Positions 12,026-23,945 of a stretch of DNA of 64,000 nt are shown one piece after another. Location: NCBI GenBank assembly GCA_024734555.1, contig JANPWX010000173.1, forward strand, positions 1,734,882 through 1,798,881. The letters are read 5' to 3'. Numbering within the stretch: position 1 is the stretch's first letter; every line of letters begins with the position of its first letter. Both the position numbers and the translations under genes were made by a program. The DNA is from Trochalopteron elliotii (Eukaryota > Chordata > Aves > Passeriformes > Leiothrichidae). The notes under the pieces are model-generated. The model worked only from the letters and a program-made list of their open reading frames with translations, did not search any database and was not told the origin of the DNA.

Positions 12026-14739
12026 GTCTAAGTTACATTAGACTCGCAACACCATAAAAACCTGTTAAGAAGAAGAAACAGTAGATTGGTAGAGGTAGTA
12101 GAAAGTCCCTGTAACAGTCATAGAAGGGCTTTACAGGAGTGTGTCATGCCTAAAAAACTTATCATGTTGCTTAAAAGAGCTGATCAAAGCCCATTTGACT
12201 AAATAAATAAGAACACAACTCATTTTAAATACTATGGTCTATCTAAAATAACAAATCAATACAATACAATGATGAAGAAAAAAAACAGAAATTGTGGGAT
12301 TCACTTTCAAAAACAGATGGTCCTTAAGGTTGGTTTTCCCACACCCACTCTTATTTCTTGTTTAATTAAGTGAAAATCTCACTTCTGTGCTATACACAGC
12401 ATATAATTATTTAAACTGATTTCCCCTACTGTTGTTCTTCATGAAGCAAAATTATGATTGTAAACTTTGCTGATTAGTACCCTGGTAATGGCAGTGACAG
12501 CACTAGCTTCTCTGGCAAGGGTTCAGGAAGAAAGTTCCAAAAAGAAGGTTTTGGCTCTAAATATTAACTTAGATTTTCTAGTTCAGCTTGCCAAAAAAAT
12601 ACAATTAAAAAAAGGGAGAAATTACAAATGTACACTACACTTTTGTGCCATTTTGGGTATAGACGAGATTTTAATAACTAAACCACAAACAAATAGGTTA
12701 AGCAACTAGCTTTTGTGCATTCCTGAACTGTCACCATTACTTTCTCTCATGGAAAATATGACTCAGAAAAGCAACAAAACAAAATAAAAAAAAAAAAAAT
12801 AATAAAAAAGAGAAAGCTAGTGCAAACCCAGAATGATAATCATTAAGCAACACAGCAAAATATTTAATTTTTTCCTTTTTTTTCTTTTTTCTTTTTTTTT
12901 TTGGTGTACAATGGAATGTGTCTATGCGACCTCCCTCAAAATAACTTCACAGAACAGTTAATTACAGTCACTTTTAAGTATTTGCACAGACATTCCTAAC
13001 TACACCGAGACTTACAGAGATTTCTGGTTTACATCTCGTGTAATAGCATAAGGAAAATCTAGTTTGAAAAAAAAGTAAGAAAGTTAATTTGCATTGTTGC
13101 AAGTGTTGCAAAGTAACAAAACCTCTCAAGTAATTTAAAACAAGTAACAAGTAGTATCCAGCCCAAATTATTGACTAGATTTTTCCAAAAAACAGAACCC
13201 GCCCCCCCATCTGTTAGAACAGAACTGTTAGAACAGAAACATCACGTTTTAAGGTTTTTTCTGCCTTTTTTTTTTTTTAACAAATCTTTTGTCAGAAGCC
13301 CATTTCTACAAAAGACAGCACTATTTCATTACTGTATTAAGTAAACTGTGGTCTCACCTGTATTAAAGGTTAGCATCATTTCTGTACATGTAAAATTATT
13401 GCTTTTTTGAAAAATATATTTAGCATGCTAGTTGTTTTTTAACTCCATTTCCTGCCTTTACAAAATGTTACAATTAAAAAAAAAAACTAGTAAAGCTTTT
13501 GCAAAAATTTTCACAGAACATTTTCTTTCAAGGCAGCAGTAACTTTTGATAATGCATAAAATTATATGTGCAAAATCTGAAACTTTCAGAAATATTACCA
13601 TCACACATAGTGTCACAGCAATAAGAAAAGAAAATATTTATATCTGTGGAATACATTTTTAATTGCTTACACTGCATGGTTTAACAACCTGTTATGTGCC
13701 ACAACCCCACCTTGAAAACTTGCAGTTAAAGAGTTACTGTAGAAGAGGTATATAAAGCTTTTTTTTTCTTTTTTTTTCCTAACACCACCAGTGATCACCA
13801 AGTACAAGACATGACACATTTATATGAACATTAACCCGCCACCACAAAAAAAATTCCTCATCTTTCCAGAACGTCAGCGGGCCCAAGGAGGAGCGGCAGC
13901 TGGTCTGCTGAACCAAAGGCAGGAGCAAAGAGCACCTTATGGCCCCAGGGCTGCCTGAATCCCTTCAGTGACACCTTTTCTCTTCTAAACAGACAGATCA
14001 GCGGTGTTAGACAGCTGAATGTTTTATTTTTTCCTTCTTATTTTTCATTAAGTGAAGACTTCCTTTGTGACCAGGTTGAAGAAAGTAGCCCTGTTACAAA
14101 AAAAAGGTCCTGAGAGTAAAACACAGAAGCCTGGGTTTTTTCTTAGTGTTCAACTAGCTTTTCTTTTCCAAAGCAGAATAGAAGCTTTTCTCTGGAAGTG
14201 TTTCAATTTCCATATTCACATACTATTAATGGTGCGCAGTCAAGAGCAAGAGCACTCGAAATGCAAGTGGTCCCCAAACTGTAATGAAACAAACCATTGC
14301 AGAATGACGGTCTTTCTCTTTAGTCCCTTTAATCCTTCATCAAGCATTGCTTTCTCAGCACCGAATGCCACCTTCTCCCTGCACCCCCCATTCTTCCTCT
14401 CTCTGTTGCTGTTTTTTTCTTAATTTGCTTTTCAGCATGACAGGCAGTGGCAGTTTCATTAATTAATACTTCTCCAGCCCTCGAATCCACTGCTGTTTTT
14501 CAAATGTATCAAATAGTCATTGTGAGCATCAGGGAGGTTTTTGTTACAGTGCTTAACTTCTTCATGCTGTCCAAATCACATAAAGTTTAATTTTTCCAGT
14601 GTCTCAAACTTCTCTTGATTAATATAGATGCCTTGTGCCGCCACAGTGCTTGCCAACTCCACTGTTTATTATAAAGGAAATAAGGAACCATGGGACTGAT
14701 TAGTACGTCAATTTATATATATCTTGTGAAGCATCTTCA

Positions 14740-14745
14740 TTTATT
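14740..14745 (-). terminator. Proximal poly(A) signal candidate AATAAA
   Basis: An AATAAA lies about 155 nt past the stop codon on the sense (minus) strand, at the boundary where GC-rich UTR becomes A/T-rich. A second AATAAA is at 14670-14665. Either could give a very short UTR; whether they are used cannot be told from sequence. Confidence 0.3.
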
Positions 14746-14897
14746 TTAAGATGATTAACAGCGCGGAGGCACCCCCCCCTCCTGGCAGAGCGCTGCTGCT
14801 CCCGGCCTCGTGCAGCAGCTCCGGGTGCGGCCATGGCTGGCAGGGGGATGGATGGATAGATGCTCTGGAGCGCTGCCGGGGCTCCTCCACCCAGGAT

Positions 14898-14957
14898 CTA
14901 GGTTCCCTTCCGGAGATGGAGCGTGTGAGCCACCTCTGCGCTGCCGTGGTCTCTCCC
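14898..14957 (-). CDS. ZNF516: ZNF516, terminal coding exon with stop codon
   Basis: The coding part of the last exon follows acceptor CTTGTCCTTCTTGCAG and starts on a codon boundary. It reads GRDHGSAEVAHTLHLRKGT and then TAG at 14900-14898. The beginning GRDH and the ending LRKGT match the remembered C-terminus of mammalian ZNF516; the middle has diverged. The phase-0 start agrees with the phase-0 end of the preceding exon. The exon continues as 3' UTR toward lower coordinates. Only 19 residues are coding, so automated annotation could miss this exon or replace it with a longer chance frame on the same strand (15037-14741). Confidence 0.92.
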   Translation of the reverse strand, partial: GRDHGSAEVAHTLHLRKGT

Positions 14958-17900
14958 CTGCAAGAAGGACAAGATGGGGAAAAGCTCATTCTCGCCCCTG
15001 CAACCAAGCACGACCCTCCAGCAAGTTCTGCTGGCATTCATTACTCTTTATTAGCATCACGTACATCCATCCTGACCCACCACGGGAGAACAATTTGGGT
15101 TTGGTTTTTTTAAAGCATCTCCACCAAGAGCAAAGCATGTCAGGCCCATATAAAGTCCCTGAAGGACTAGAACAAGAAGTAACAGGATAGGGCAGAGCAG
15201 TTCAGAGAAGGCTGAGAACAAGGAGGGGAAGAAGAGGCCTCCAAAAAGGAGAAATTATGTGCCAGCCAGAAGGGATTCTCAACTAGATCAGTGCTTTAAA
15301 AAGGCTGAAGTTTGAGGTCACAGAGGCAGCTAAATGAAGAAAAAATGAATTCTTGTGCAGGTCTGTCAAATGCTAAGGCGGCTTTTTTCCCCCTCTTGTC
15401 ATCTTCCTTTTACTTTCTTAGACAATTTTCATGAATAATTACCACATTGAAAAAAATAGCAGGGATATTCTAAAATCAAGTGAAATTAAAGAAAACATCA
15501 TGAATAAGTGGGAGCCTGGAGCTCCCAAGAAAAGCTTTAAAATGACATTTAGAACATCACTGTCGGAACAATGCAGTTTACAATCCTGATCCTAAAACAA
15601 CATGGCAAGATTAATCTTACATAAATGCATTATCCTTAAGCTAAAGTCTTGATGAAGTGAAACAGACCATTTTAAATTAATGCAACATAAAATATGTTAC
15701 CCATGTAAAATCCAAGCAAGTTTCAAGCTGTGCCTATGGCAGCCCTCGAAATAGCTAAAGAAAGCCCAGCTCTGGTTGACATAATGTATTAAGTGCATCT
15801 CTTTTGTTAATAGATTTAGAAAATTCCTAATTAAACCTGGCCCGAGATTCATGACATTTACCAGTCAAAGTTTGGTTTTAAGTCGAAAAGATTTGCAACA
15901 AAATTAAAGAAAAAAAAAGCTGCTGTACAGACCGCAGTATATTTGAAATGTAGGAAACAGTAACTGAATGAGAGATGTGATAAAACTTCCTTAGTTGGAT
16001 GCTGAATTTCCCGCAGTAAACTAAGAAAGATGCTTTACATTTTTGCGCGGCTGCATCATGCCTGAGAGACACAGCCACAACTCCAGGAGGAGGCATTCAT
16101 CACTGGAGCGCCTCATATCGAACCGGCTCCATGCACACGGGGGAGCGCGGCACAGCTTCCCTGTGCTGGGAGGAGGGAAGGAACGGGAGGGGCTGGCAGG
16201 CACCCTGCCCCACTTTGCCTGGGCAGAAACTGCAAAAAGGGGTGTAATTAGGGGCTCTCTTTTGGGACAGACGACCTGCGAGGTGGTGAAAGAGTGCCCC
16301 ACCTGTCATGGACCACACAGCACAAGGGATCCACGAAAAGGACAATCCATCCTCCCCACACCTGCAAGCACAGCACGGAGCAGCTGGAGGTGTCGGGTGG
16401 CTGGGCCCCTCTCAGGCACAGCTGTGCTCCCAGTTTCACTGGCCTGAGCTTCACGTGTGCCAAAGCCCATCCAGGGGCTCACACCCCTGTACTCACACCG
16501 AGGTATGGTCCAATTTTGAAACGTCTGATATAGAGTTGGATTGAACTGTTCCTGAAATAATTTTCTTTTTCACTTTTAAAAAGGAGGCTTTCTTCACTTT
16601 CACTGAAAAGCAGCAGATCTTTACGTGAAACCTACAGTTTCCATGCCAAAAGCTGCTCTCCTAGCAACTTCCAGTGCTTTTTCCCAGTTTACAGGAAAAG
16701 CCTAGTTTGTGTGCATGTTAATATGCTGGAGACAGATCATTGCATGATATTGAAGTAAACTGCAAGGAGCATAGACACCACTGTATTTTCCTAGCAAGGG
16801 ACAAGTGTTGGGACAAGAACTACAGCTCCTAATCCTGTCTCTAATGCTCATAAAGTAACAGACATACAGTACATGCATATTACTGAGATGCCAGTACAGC
16901 AGCCTCCATGGTTCCTTGATTGTTTGCATTATAATCTCCATATGTATGAACGAGACAAATTAGGTTGCCATTTATTTGTTCATTATCTATTATTTTGATT
17001 AATGGAATTCTTGTTCTCAGAATAACTATTTAAAAATAACATTTGCAATAATGAGGACTGAACTATTAATCATGATCTTTGGAAGAAACTCTACGAGGAA
17101 CTGAGGCAAGACATTTCATATGAACAAATGTCATAAATAGGACTTCTAACAGACAGTACTAGAATTCTGAGTGCAGGAAAATCCAAACCAGCCAAACTGA
17201 GAAACCAATAGTTTAAATAATGTTTTAATCTAGGTTATGTTTTTTTGCCTCCTCCCCTTCTCTGTAAAGCTGCTTTAGGACAAGCAGAGCTATAGTGCTG
17301 CTAGACTATAAAAACATTACAGGTAACAGATGTCCCCAGCTTTTCTCCCAAGCTCCTTTACAACACACACATAGACATGTATATAGAGGTTTTTTGAATG
17401 GTTCTTTCCAATCTTTCTATCCCCCAAGTTTGGGCCACTCACATTTATGCTATTTCAAGTACTGAATGCTGCAAGAGATATTTTAAAATAATTATAGTGG
17501 AGAAAATAAATGTTATGGACCCCTTAATGAAGGGTCACACAGTAGGTACAGGACCTACTCCACCCCTATCGTTTCAGTGAATGAGGCCCAAAAACTGTGG
17601 TGTCCAGAGCTGTTTCACAAAAAAAGACGATCACTGCCTTCTGGCATGGGGAAAGCTTCAGCCAGAGAATTCAGGATACCAACAGTTTGGGTTTTTCCCT
17701 GGGCTGCAGCTTCTAATTGATTTTCTGTAAACAAAAGGCTGTTTTTCCGGGAAGGAAAAAGGTTGGAGTTTTGGGGGTTTTCCTTGTTTCACTTGCACAG
17801 AAGATGGAGAACTTGGTGTCTCTGGCTCCAGTGCTGCAAATATGGTTCACGTATGTATACACTCAATTAAAGAGAGCTCTCCCTCACTGCCAACCAGGAA

Positions 17901-20900
17901 ATCATGCTTTTTGAACACCCAATTTCTTGTCCCTTAAAATTTTGAGAGCCTATTGATTGACACTGATAGAGCATAAACTATATCCCTAAAGTGGGCAGAG
18001 TTTTTATACAGCTTTAAAAAGGCAGAAGGAGTAGTCAAACACACGGCATACGCGCTAGAAACTGCCACCACTGCTGTCACCACCGTGAAAGAGCAGGCTC
18101 CAGACTGACCCCTGTACCGCTGGGAATTGGGCTGCAGCATCAGGCAGATCCTCTGGAATGACCCCACGCTTTAGGAGAGCCTTGCTTTGAGATACACATG
18201 CTCGCAGGGCCCCTTCTGAAGGGGAGCCAGCTTTTGTCTTGCCCGTGTATATGCAACTGGAGTGTGCTCTCCGAATTCGTGCCCGCTAAATCGTGTCTCT
18301 GGATGTCGCTTAAGAGTATTCCAAATTAAGATATATATTCATTGTGGATAAGCAAGTTTAATTATGTATATACTGGGATATTTAGCATTTATAAAAATAT
18401 TCAGAATATTCAATATGTTTAATATGGCAGCTTTTCAAGAGACTCTACATGACTTAGCACAGATTGTACTGACTTGGTGTATGTAATGAGCATTTTCTGT
18501 CCTTTAGATAAAGAAGAATAGGAAATATTCCAAAGTTCATGGGACATTAATTTTATGTAAAAATGTCATTTTGCTGGGTTTTTTTAAAGCATTCAGGTAG
18601 AAATAAGAAACCATAATAAATAATGTTATGAATGAACATCTTATTTCCTACATTTTATTTATATTTCATTGGTGCTGATAACAAAGCATGAAACACAGCC
18701 CAGTGCTAACAGTAACAAAACTGTGTGTGTTTGATCTTTTTTACACACTCCTATAGGTGACCTCCTTTTCAGAGATTCTGAACACCTGCACCTCCTGTTG
18801 GTGGTTCATTACCCGAAAATAGGGTTCTTATTTAGACACCTAAATATAGATTTAGCTGGTTCATTTTTGAAAAAGCCTGGCTGTAGTAGACCCTATTTTT
18901 AACATGCAGAATTAGAATTACTCTGTGATAAAACTGCTATTCAAAATACAGCACTGTTCTAAGCTACCATGCTGGGAGATTTTAAAAGCCCTATCTAACA
19001 TTGTTTCCTAAAGAAAACCTTTAGAGATGATCTTCTGGCTGACTACAGAAGGGAATGGGGGAATCGTGAAATACTAATGTTAATATTTTTACTCTTTAGC
19101 AGACTACTCAGGGGAAGGTATTTTACCTGTGAGGTGGAAACATTATGTAAAGTGAATCATTTCCACTTGACATCAAAAAAAACCCCTCTTTCCTTCTCAA
19201 ACTACCGTACATGGTAACTATTGTTTCTTGCTCGGAGCATGTGCATGGCACTTCTGTAACTTGAACTGACTTTACACCATAAACTCTCATGAACAGATCT
19301 GTCCCCAATTAAGAAATGAAATGAAGACATGGAGTGACAACGTTTAAAGTGGGAAATGGTAATGTTAACGGAATGCTGCAGGCACCGTTCTCACTGAGAG
19401 CTCATTTCTGCACTTCTGAAGGCCCCTACAGCTGCCTGTGGAAATGAGAGAATTCCCTCTGTAACGCCCAGGGACTGTGCAGGTGGAGTCTTCTGGGGCA
19501 GCACAATGCCTGCCTGCCATGAGAGCCGGCGAAACAGCAGACAACTGAATAATCCCACCCGACACAGACGCTGACAAATTGAGACAAAAGGCTGGTACTG
19601 AGGAGCAAACAAGACAAAAGAAAGGGAACAGTCTCCTGCAGAAGTGATCACACAGCACCTTCTGTGGAAGAAATACTGACTGGCACGAGATGAAGCCATT
19701 CAAGAAGCTGACCCCTACTCAGTGTTCTGCTGTATTGAGAGATGCTGCAGTTTAATCAAATGCTTCGAAGGCAGACTGGTAGATAGAGCAAGCTACCTTT
19801 GCCATGGAAGAAGTTAGTCAATAAATTCTGACATGACAATAGTTTAGAAAGAGAAGATTATGAGTCGATTTATTGTGCACTAATATAACCCAAATGACAG
19901 AAAGAGTCCAGATGTGGTCTGAGCTGCCACATTTCTTTTTGGATATATATGGCCATTCCAGAATTTTTTGGAAATGTATTTCCAAATTTGACCTCATAGT
20001 GTCATCTAGAAGAAAGCCCAGATGCTTTCAGAATGTGATCTCAATTACACACGAGAGAAAACCATGAGCATGAAAAGATGAAAAAGCGAAAATACTAGAA
20101 AATGCTTAGGTTTACTACATCTATGTTACTAAACTGATGAGAATCAAACACTAGTTGAGTGAGCTGGCAGAGCTACAGTGTTTCACTGTCACACTGATTG
20201 TGTCTCTCTGTCATTTACTCTGTTATTTAGAGATGCCTTACTCAGAGATGTGTTCTTGCACAATTGTATCAGATAAGCATCAAAAGAGAGACACTGTGAT
20301 AGTACAGCTACTGACAGTACTACTGAGAGTAGTACTACTACAGTACTACTGACAGTAGTACAGCTACTGTCCCACAAAAGCAAAGCAAACATTGCCCACA
20401 ACAACTTAAGTGCTATGTCATCTTGGAAACTTTATGAGAATTGTTGGCCACTCCTATGGCTTGGTGTCAGTTCAGACACTCCTGTGACAGAGGCTGGGTT
20501 CTCTATGCAGCCTTTGGGCCAGAAAGATGCAAGGACACAGAGAAGGTGCCAAGAGTCTTCATAAAGTGTGCAGCTTATGAACTAGGCAGTGTAGTGGTGC
20601 CCAGTGAGAACATTTACTGAGCAAGTAGAAACCAATTCCTAAATTTCATAATGTTGGGAGTAGCATGGAGATGCAGTCTCTAAGCATGGCTAAAAATATC
20701 TGCAATAGTTTAGCAGGAGGACAGGATGACAGGGGCTGCTATAGTGAAAATTAAACTAGAAATGAGGGTGAAAGGAAAAGTGAATGATGCTGGAGGCAGT
20801 TTCACAATGGAAGAGAAGCCCCCATGAGAAGGTGTGCTCTGAAATGAAGCTGCAAATGGAATGGGAAGGTCCAGGCTACAACACTATACTCCAACGACAT

Positions 20901-21477
20901 AAAATACATGAAACAAATTCAGTTTAATGATTTTCTATATAACAGCTTTGCCATGTATAATTCAGAGCTCTGAGAAATGTTTGTTAAGACAGGAAACTGT
21001 ATATTACAAACAGGAAAGCACAATAACAGAGTTCATGGAAACTGGTGGATGAGAGCTTTTCAAAGGCCAGATACCAGGTATCAGGGTACAAATATTCTTC
21101 AGAAAAATATAGACTAAACATTAGTTGTCTTGTTGCAGTAGAAAACGTGGTAATTGTTAAAAGTAATTTCCAGGAATTCCTTATGTACTATCCCACTATT
21201 ACACATCAGTGCACATTACAGAGTTACCAATCCCACCCAGTCCCCAGTAATCCAGAGACATGTTTATTTAAACACTACCTACTTTACAATTAACTGACTC
21301 TCTATATATCAGATTCTGATAAAATGCACTAAAAATTTAACAGCTAAAAATTAAGCAATACCATTATTATTTATATATCTTACAAAACAGTCAGTGCTTT
21401 AGTGATGAGTATCACTGTGCAATCTTTTCCCAGCTACCACATTAAAAACCAAACACCCAATTAATTGTAAAACATAC
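14958..21477 (-). other. ZNF516: ZNF516 intron (last intron, about 6.5 kb)
   Basis: The intron is bounded by donor GTATGT at the 68-nt exon and acceptor TTCTTGCAG at the terminal exon. It contains no supported gene. Visible content is a GC-richer patch at about 16030-16500 without a convincing coding frame, a T-rich stretch near 17240, and a tandem AGTACT-type hairpin array at 20301-20369. The rest is ordinary A/T-rich intron sequence. Confidence 0.85.
20301..20369. repeat. Tandem AGTACT-type hairpin array
   Basis: AGTACTACT (20316-20324) pairs with AGTAGTACT (20328-20336) around a 3-nt loop. A second copy of the module, 26 bp on, pairs GTACTACT (20343-20350) with AGTAGTAC (20354-20361), again with a 3-nt loop. 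Both are enclosed by the direct repeat AGTACAGCTACTG at 20301-20313 and 20357-20369. No transposon was recognised. Confidence 0.85.
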
Positions 21478-21545
21478 TTGTTTTGGGGCATCTGCGGAGG
21501 TGGTGTGAACTTCAGTACCTCGGAGTCCATTAGACTCAAATACCA
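21478..21545 (-). CDS. ZNF516: ZNF516, 68-nt penultimate coding exon
   Basis: This short exon lies between acceptor GTTCCCACAG and donor GTATGT. With the carried G it encodes VVFESNGLRGTEVHT followed by TSADAPKQ, which I recognise as the segment after the last finger in mammalian ZNF516. It begins with two bases completing a valine codon and ends on a codon boundary. It is too short to appear as an open frame and was found by looking for the expected peptide on the minus strand. No domain is known for this tail. The segment being nearly identical between bird and mammal (from memory) suggests constraint, but a function cannot be read from it. Confidence 0.92.
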
Positions 21546-22453
21546 CTGTGGGAACAAGGGGGCTTGTTAACAGATGAACATTCAAGCTTCGTTAGTGTGT
21601 GTACATTATTTGAGACCATTACAGATTAACCACGTTCAAAAAAAGACACCAGCTACTAGCCTGTGGCCAGAAAATACCAATTTACCGTAACACTTACTGT
21701 AAGAGAGTGTGCTAATGGCAGCCTAGGGCCACTGCCCTTTTTAATTCAGACTTCAGCACTGAAGAAAGCAATCACTGACAACATTAATTATCAGTGTATG
21801 TGTAAAGGGACCCTCTTCTTGCATTACTTACCATTTGGCTTCTGTCATTTTGCATCAGACTGGCTTATGTATGCATCATTCACACTTTTGAGGAGGAACC
21901 TGCTACTCTCACTGTCTCATGCAATGCTCAGGAGGGCTCACGACACTGGTGGCTTCAGCCTCCTCCAGCCTCAGCTACAGACCATGTCAGGTTAAAAAAG
22001 GCTGGTAGGGATTTCCCATTTTAGGGCTGACCAGTCTGAGGAAAAATCTCGTTTCCCACAAAAATGTTCCTGTCAACAGCAACGATGAGGCAAAACAAAG
22101 CCTTATGTTGTGCTGAAAGGGGTACTTTGATTTCAATTTGTGCTGGTGGCAACAGAATTCATTAGCATATTCATCTCTGAGTACCCTACTCTCTAATTAA
22201 AATAAACCATTTGCAAACAGACTTATCTTAGATGCATTGCAATTTTATGGAGTTCGGGCAGGGATCAGGTAAGCAATATTTGGAGAACAAGAGCAATAGT
22301 CATAAAAATAAAAAACCTGTCTATTAGATTTAGGTAGTGGAATTACTTAGGTTAACATGGTATGTGAAATGTAATTCTTGGCATTTTGTTAGCTGAATCT
22401 GAAAGCAGTCAAGTGGGAAAGGGAGAAAGCAAGAGCGACTGTGAAAAGGATAC
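21546..22453 (-). other. ZNF516: ZNF516 intron (908 bp)
   Basis: This is a short intron with donor GTATCC and acceptor GTTCCCACAG. It has no repeats or coding frames that I can support. Confidence 0.88.
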
Positions 22454-22558
22454 CTGCGTGGGACCTCTGATGAGTCCTGAGGTGGCTGGGCTGGGTAAAG
22501 CATTTTCCACATTCTCTGCAGACACAGTCTCCTTGGCGTGTTTGTGTCCTGAGCATCC
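22454..22558 (-). CDS. ZNF516: ZNF516, exon encoding the last C2H2 zinc finger
   Basis: This 105-nt exon has acceptor CTCCTGACTACAG and donor GTATCC. Joined to the G left by the preceding exon it reads G-MLRTQTRQGDCV and then a complete classical finger, CRECGKCFTQPSHLRTHQRSH (C-x2-C-x12-H-x3-H), leaving one base for the next exon. Phase in and phase out both match the neighbours, which is strong internal evidence. The finger is the C-terminal DNA-binding module of ZNF516. The acceptor is preceded by an unusually pure C/T tract whose complement is a G-quadruplex motif. Skipping this exon would keep the frame (105 is divisible by 3) and would remove just this finger. Confidence 0.93.
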
Positions 22559-22562
22559 CTGT

Positions 22563-22612
22563 AGTCAGGAGAGAGGGAGGGGGGGTGGGGGGAGGGGAGG
22601 AGAGGAGAGAGG
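22563..22612 (-). promoter_or_regulatory. Long pyrimidine tract at acceptor of last-finger exon; G-quadruplex on the other strand
   Basis: On the sense (minus) strand nearly every base over about 45 nt before the TGACTACAG acceptor is C or T, far above a typical polypyrimidine tract. The plus strand carries four G-runs separated by single bases (22575-22597: GGG-A-G7-T-G6-A-GGGG), a textbook G-quadruplex motif with one-base loops. It would act on the template strand of ZNF516 transcription. Confidence 0.7.
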
Positions 22613-23900
22613 AAAGTTGAGAAGAAAACATTATGCCAGAAGAAAACATCATTAGTATGTCTAATGTGTCATTATGTGAGGCTACCTTCAGGCCCTGGAT
22701 GACAACTGTCAGCCTTCATCTAGGCACTGGCTGACAGGCTAGGCACACACAGGACTGCAAGAATGCATAAATTACATTGAATTAAAAAATGCTCCCCATG
22801 ATGTGCCCGCACCAGGACTGGCATGTCAGGTGTGCGCTTTTCAGAGCAGCTGGATCCACTTCTCAGCCATCACCCAGCTTTGTCAAGCAGTACATCAGGC
22901 AAATCAAAGTGACTCCAGCGTGGCGGAGACAAGTCACATGGATAATAGGAAGTGAGTAGGACCAGAGCCCGACTGTCCCCCCCAGGCGGCAATACCTCAG
23001 AGACAAATGCAGAGCGAGCGGAGCCATCGCAGACTGATCAAACCTTTCGCCCCTGCCTACCTGCCTGCCGGTGCTGCTTTGACCCCAGACCTCTGAGGCA
23101 CAGACGAAAGACATCTGTGAATGAAAGTGTCATTCCGGACATTTTGAGCTGGTAGCAGCACAGCAGCCTTCCCCCAGCCCTGGGTAAACATGTTTTCTAG
23201 GCCATTAGCATTTGTGGAAAACCGCTCAAACCTCTCCTTTTTCTCCAAAGGTCAGTTTACAGCATCTGACTTAAAGGGCTGGTCTTTGTCTTTTTGCTGC
23301 TGATCAAAAAAGACACATTTGACTTTTATTGGGCTTTTTTATTATTTAAAAAAAAATGTTTGAACATCATCTTTTCTATTTTGGTAAAACACCCTCTTTG
23401 GAAGGAACGAGTTGATGTTTCCATTCACCACTGGAATACTTTGGCTTTTAAAGAAATTCAGAGAGGGATGTCAAGAGAAGTGAAGTTTCAGCTTTTCTTT
23501 CATATCCCCCCTCCCCAACTGCAGCATTTAAAAATAATAAAACTGTGACCAAAAAAGTGGCAACAAAAAAACCTCCACACAACTGAAAAATCAACTGCAT
23601 GACGCCACAAGATTCATCCAAACTATAGATGCTGCATCTGAAAATGAATGAAGAAGACAGCTACCATCTACTCTGCTGGTATAACACCAAGCATCCTGGG
23701 ATGGTTTTCACCAGACCATGTACTGCAAAGAAACGTCCTGCTGAAAAAAAAACCTCACAGATTGTTTTCTCCTTTTATAATAGCACCTCCTGCAGATGGC
23801 AGCACAGTCTGCATAATGCACCCGGAACTCTCATTCACAAAATTAAGTTTCTGACAGTCAAATACAAGTTCATGATTTGGGGAACAATCCAGATCAGGTA

Positions 23901-23945
23901 TACACACACACACAACCCCAAACAAACAAACAAGCAAACAAACCC
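23901..23945. repeat. (CA)n / (CAAA)n microsatellite
   Basis: A short CA run passes into CAAA units, with CAAG and CCCC interruptions. Confidence 0.9.

Larger units (their letters stand above)
12000..14897 (-). other. ZNF516: Probable 3' UTR of ZNF516
   Basis: After the TAG at 14898 the minus strand has a GC-rich stretch to about 14750. It then becomes a long A/T-rich region with homopolymer T and A runs but no recognised transposon and no good coding frame. The far boundary is set by an AATAAA at 12025-12020 on the minus strand, followed downstream by pyrimidine- and TG-rich sequence (to about 11935), as expected of a cleavage region. The resulting UTR of about 2.9 kb is plausible for this family, but the end is inferred and shorter forms using proximal signals are possible. 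Confidence 0.6.

Noticed and set aside
14741..15037. 98-codon minus-strand frame over the terminal exon
   Set aside because: It is in a different frame from the true 20-codon terminal exon, which joins in phase to the preceding exon and ends in the remembered LRKGT C-terminus.
16043..16447. 134-codon plus-strand frame in a GC-richer intron patch
   Set aside because: Frames on both strands are open here; no domain and no splice context.
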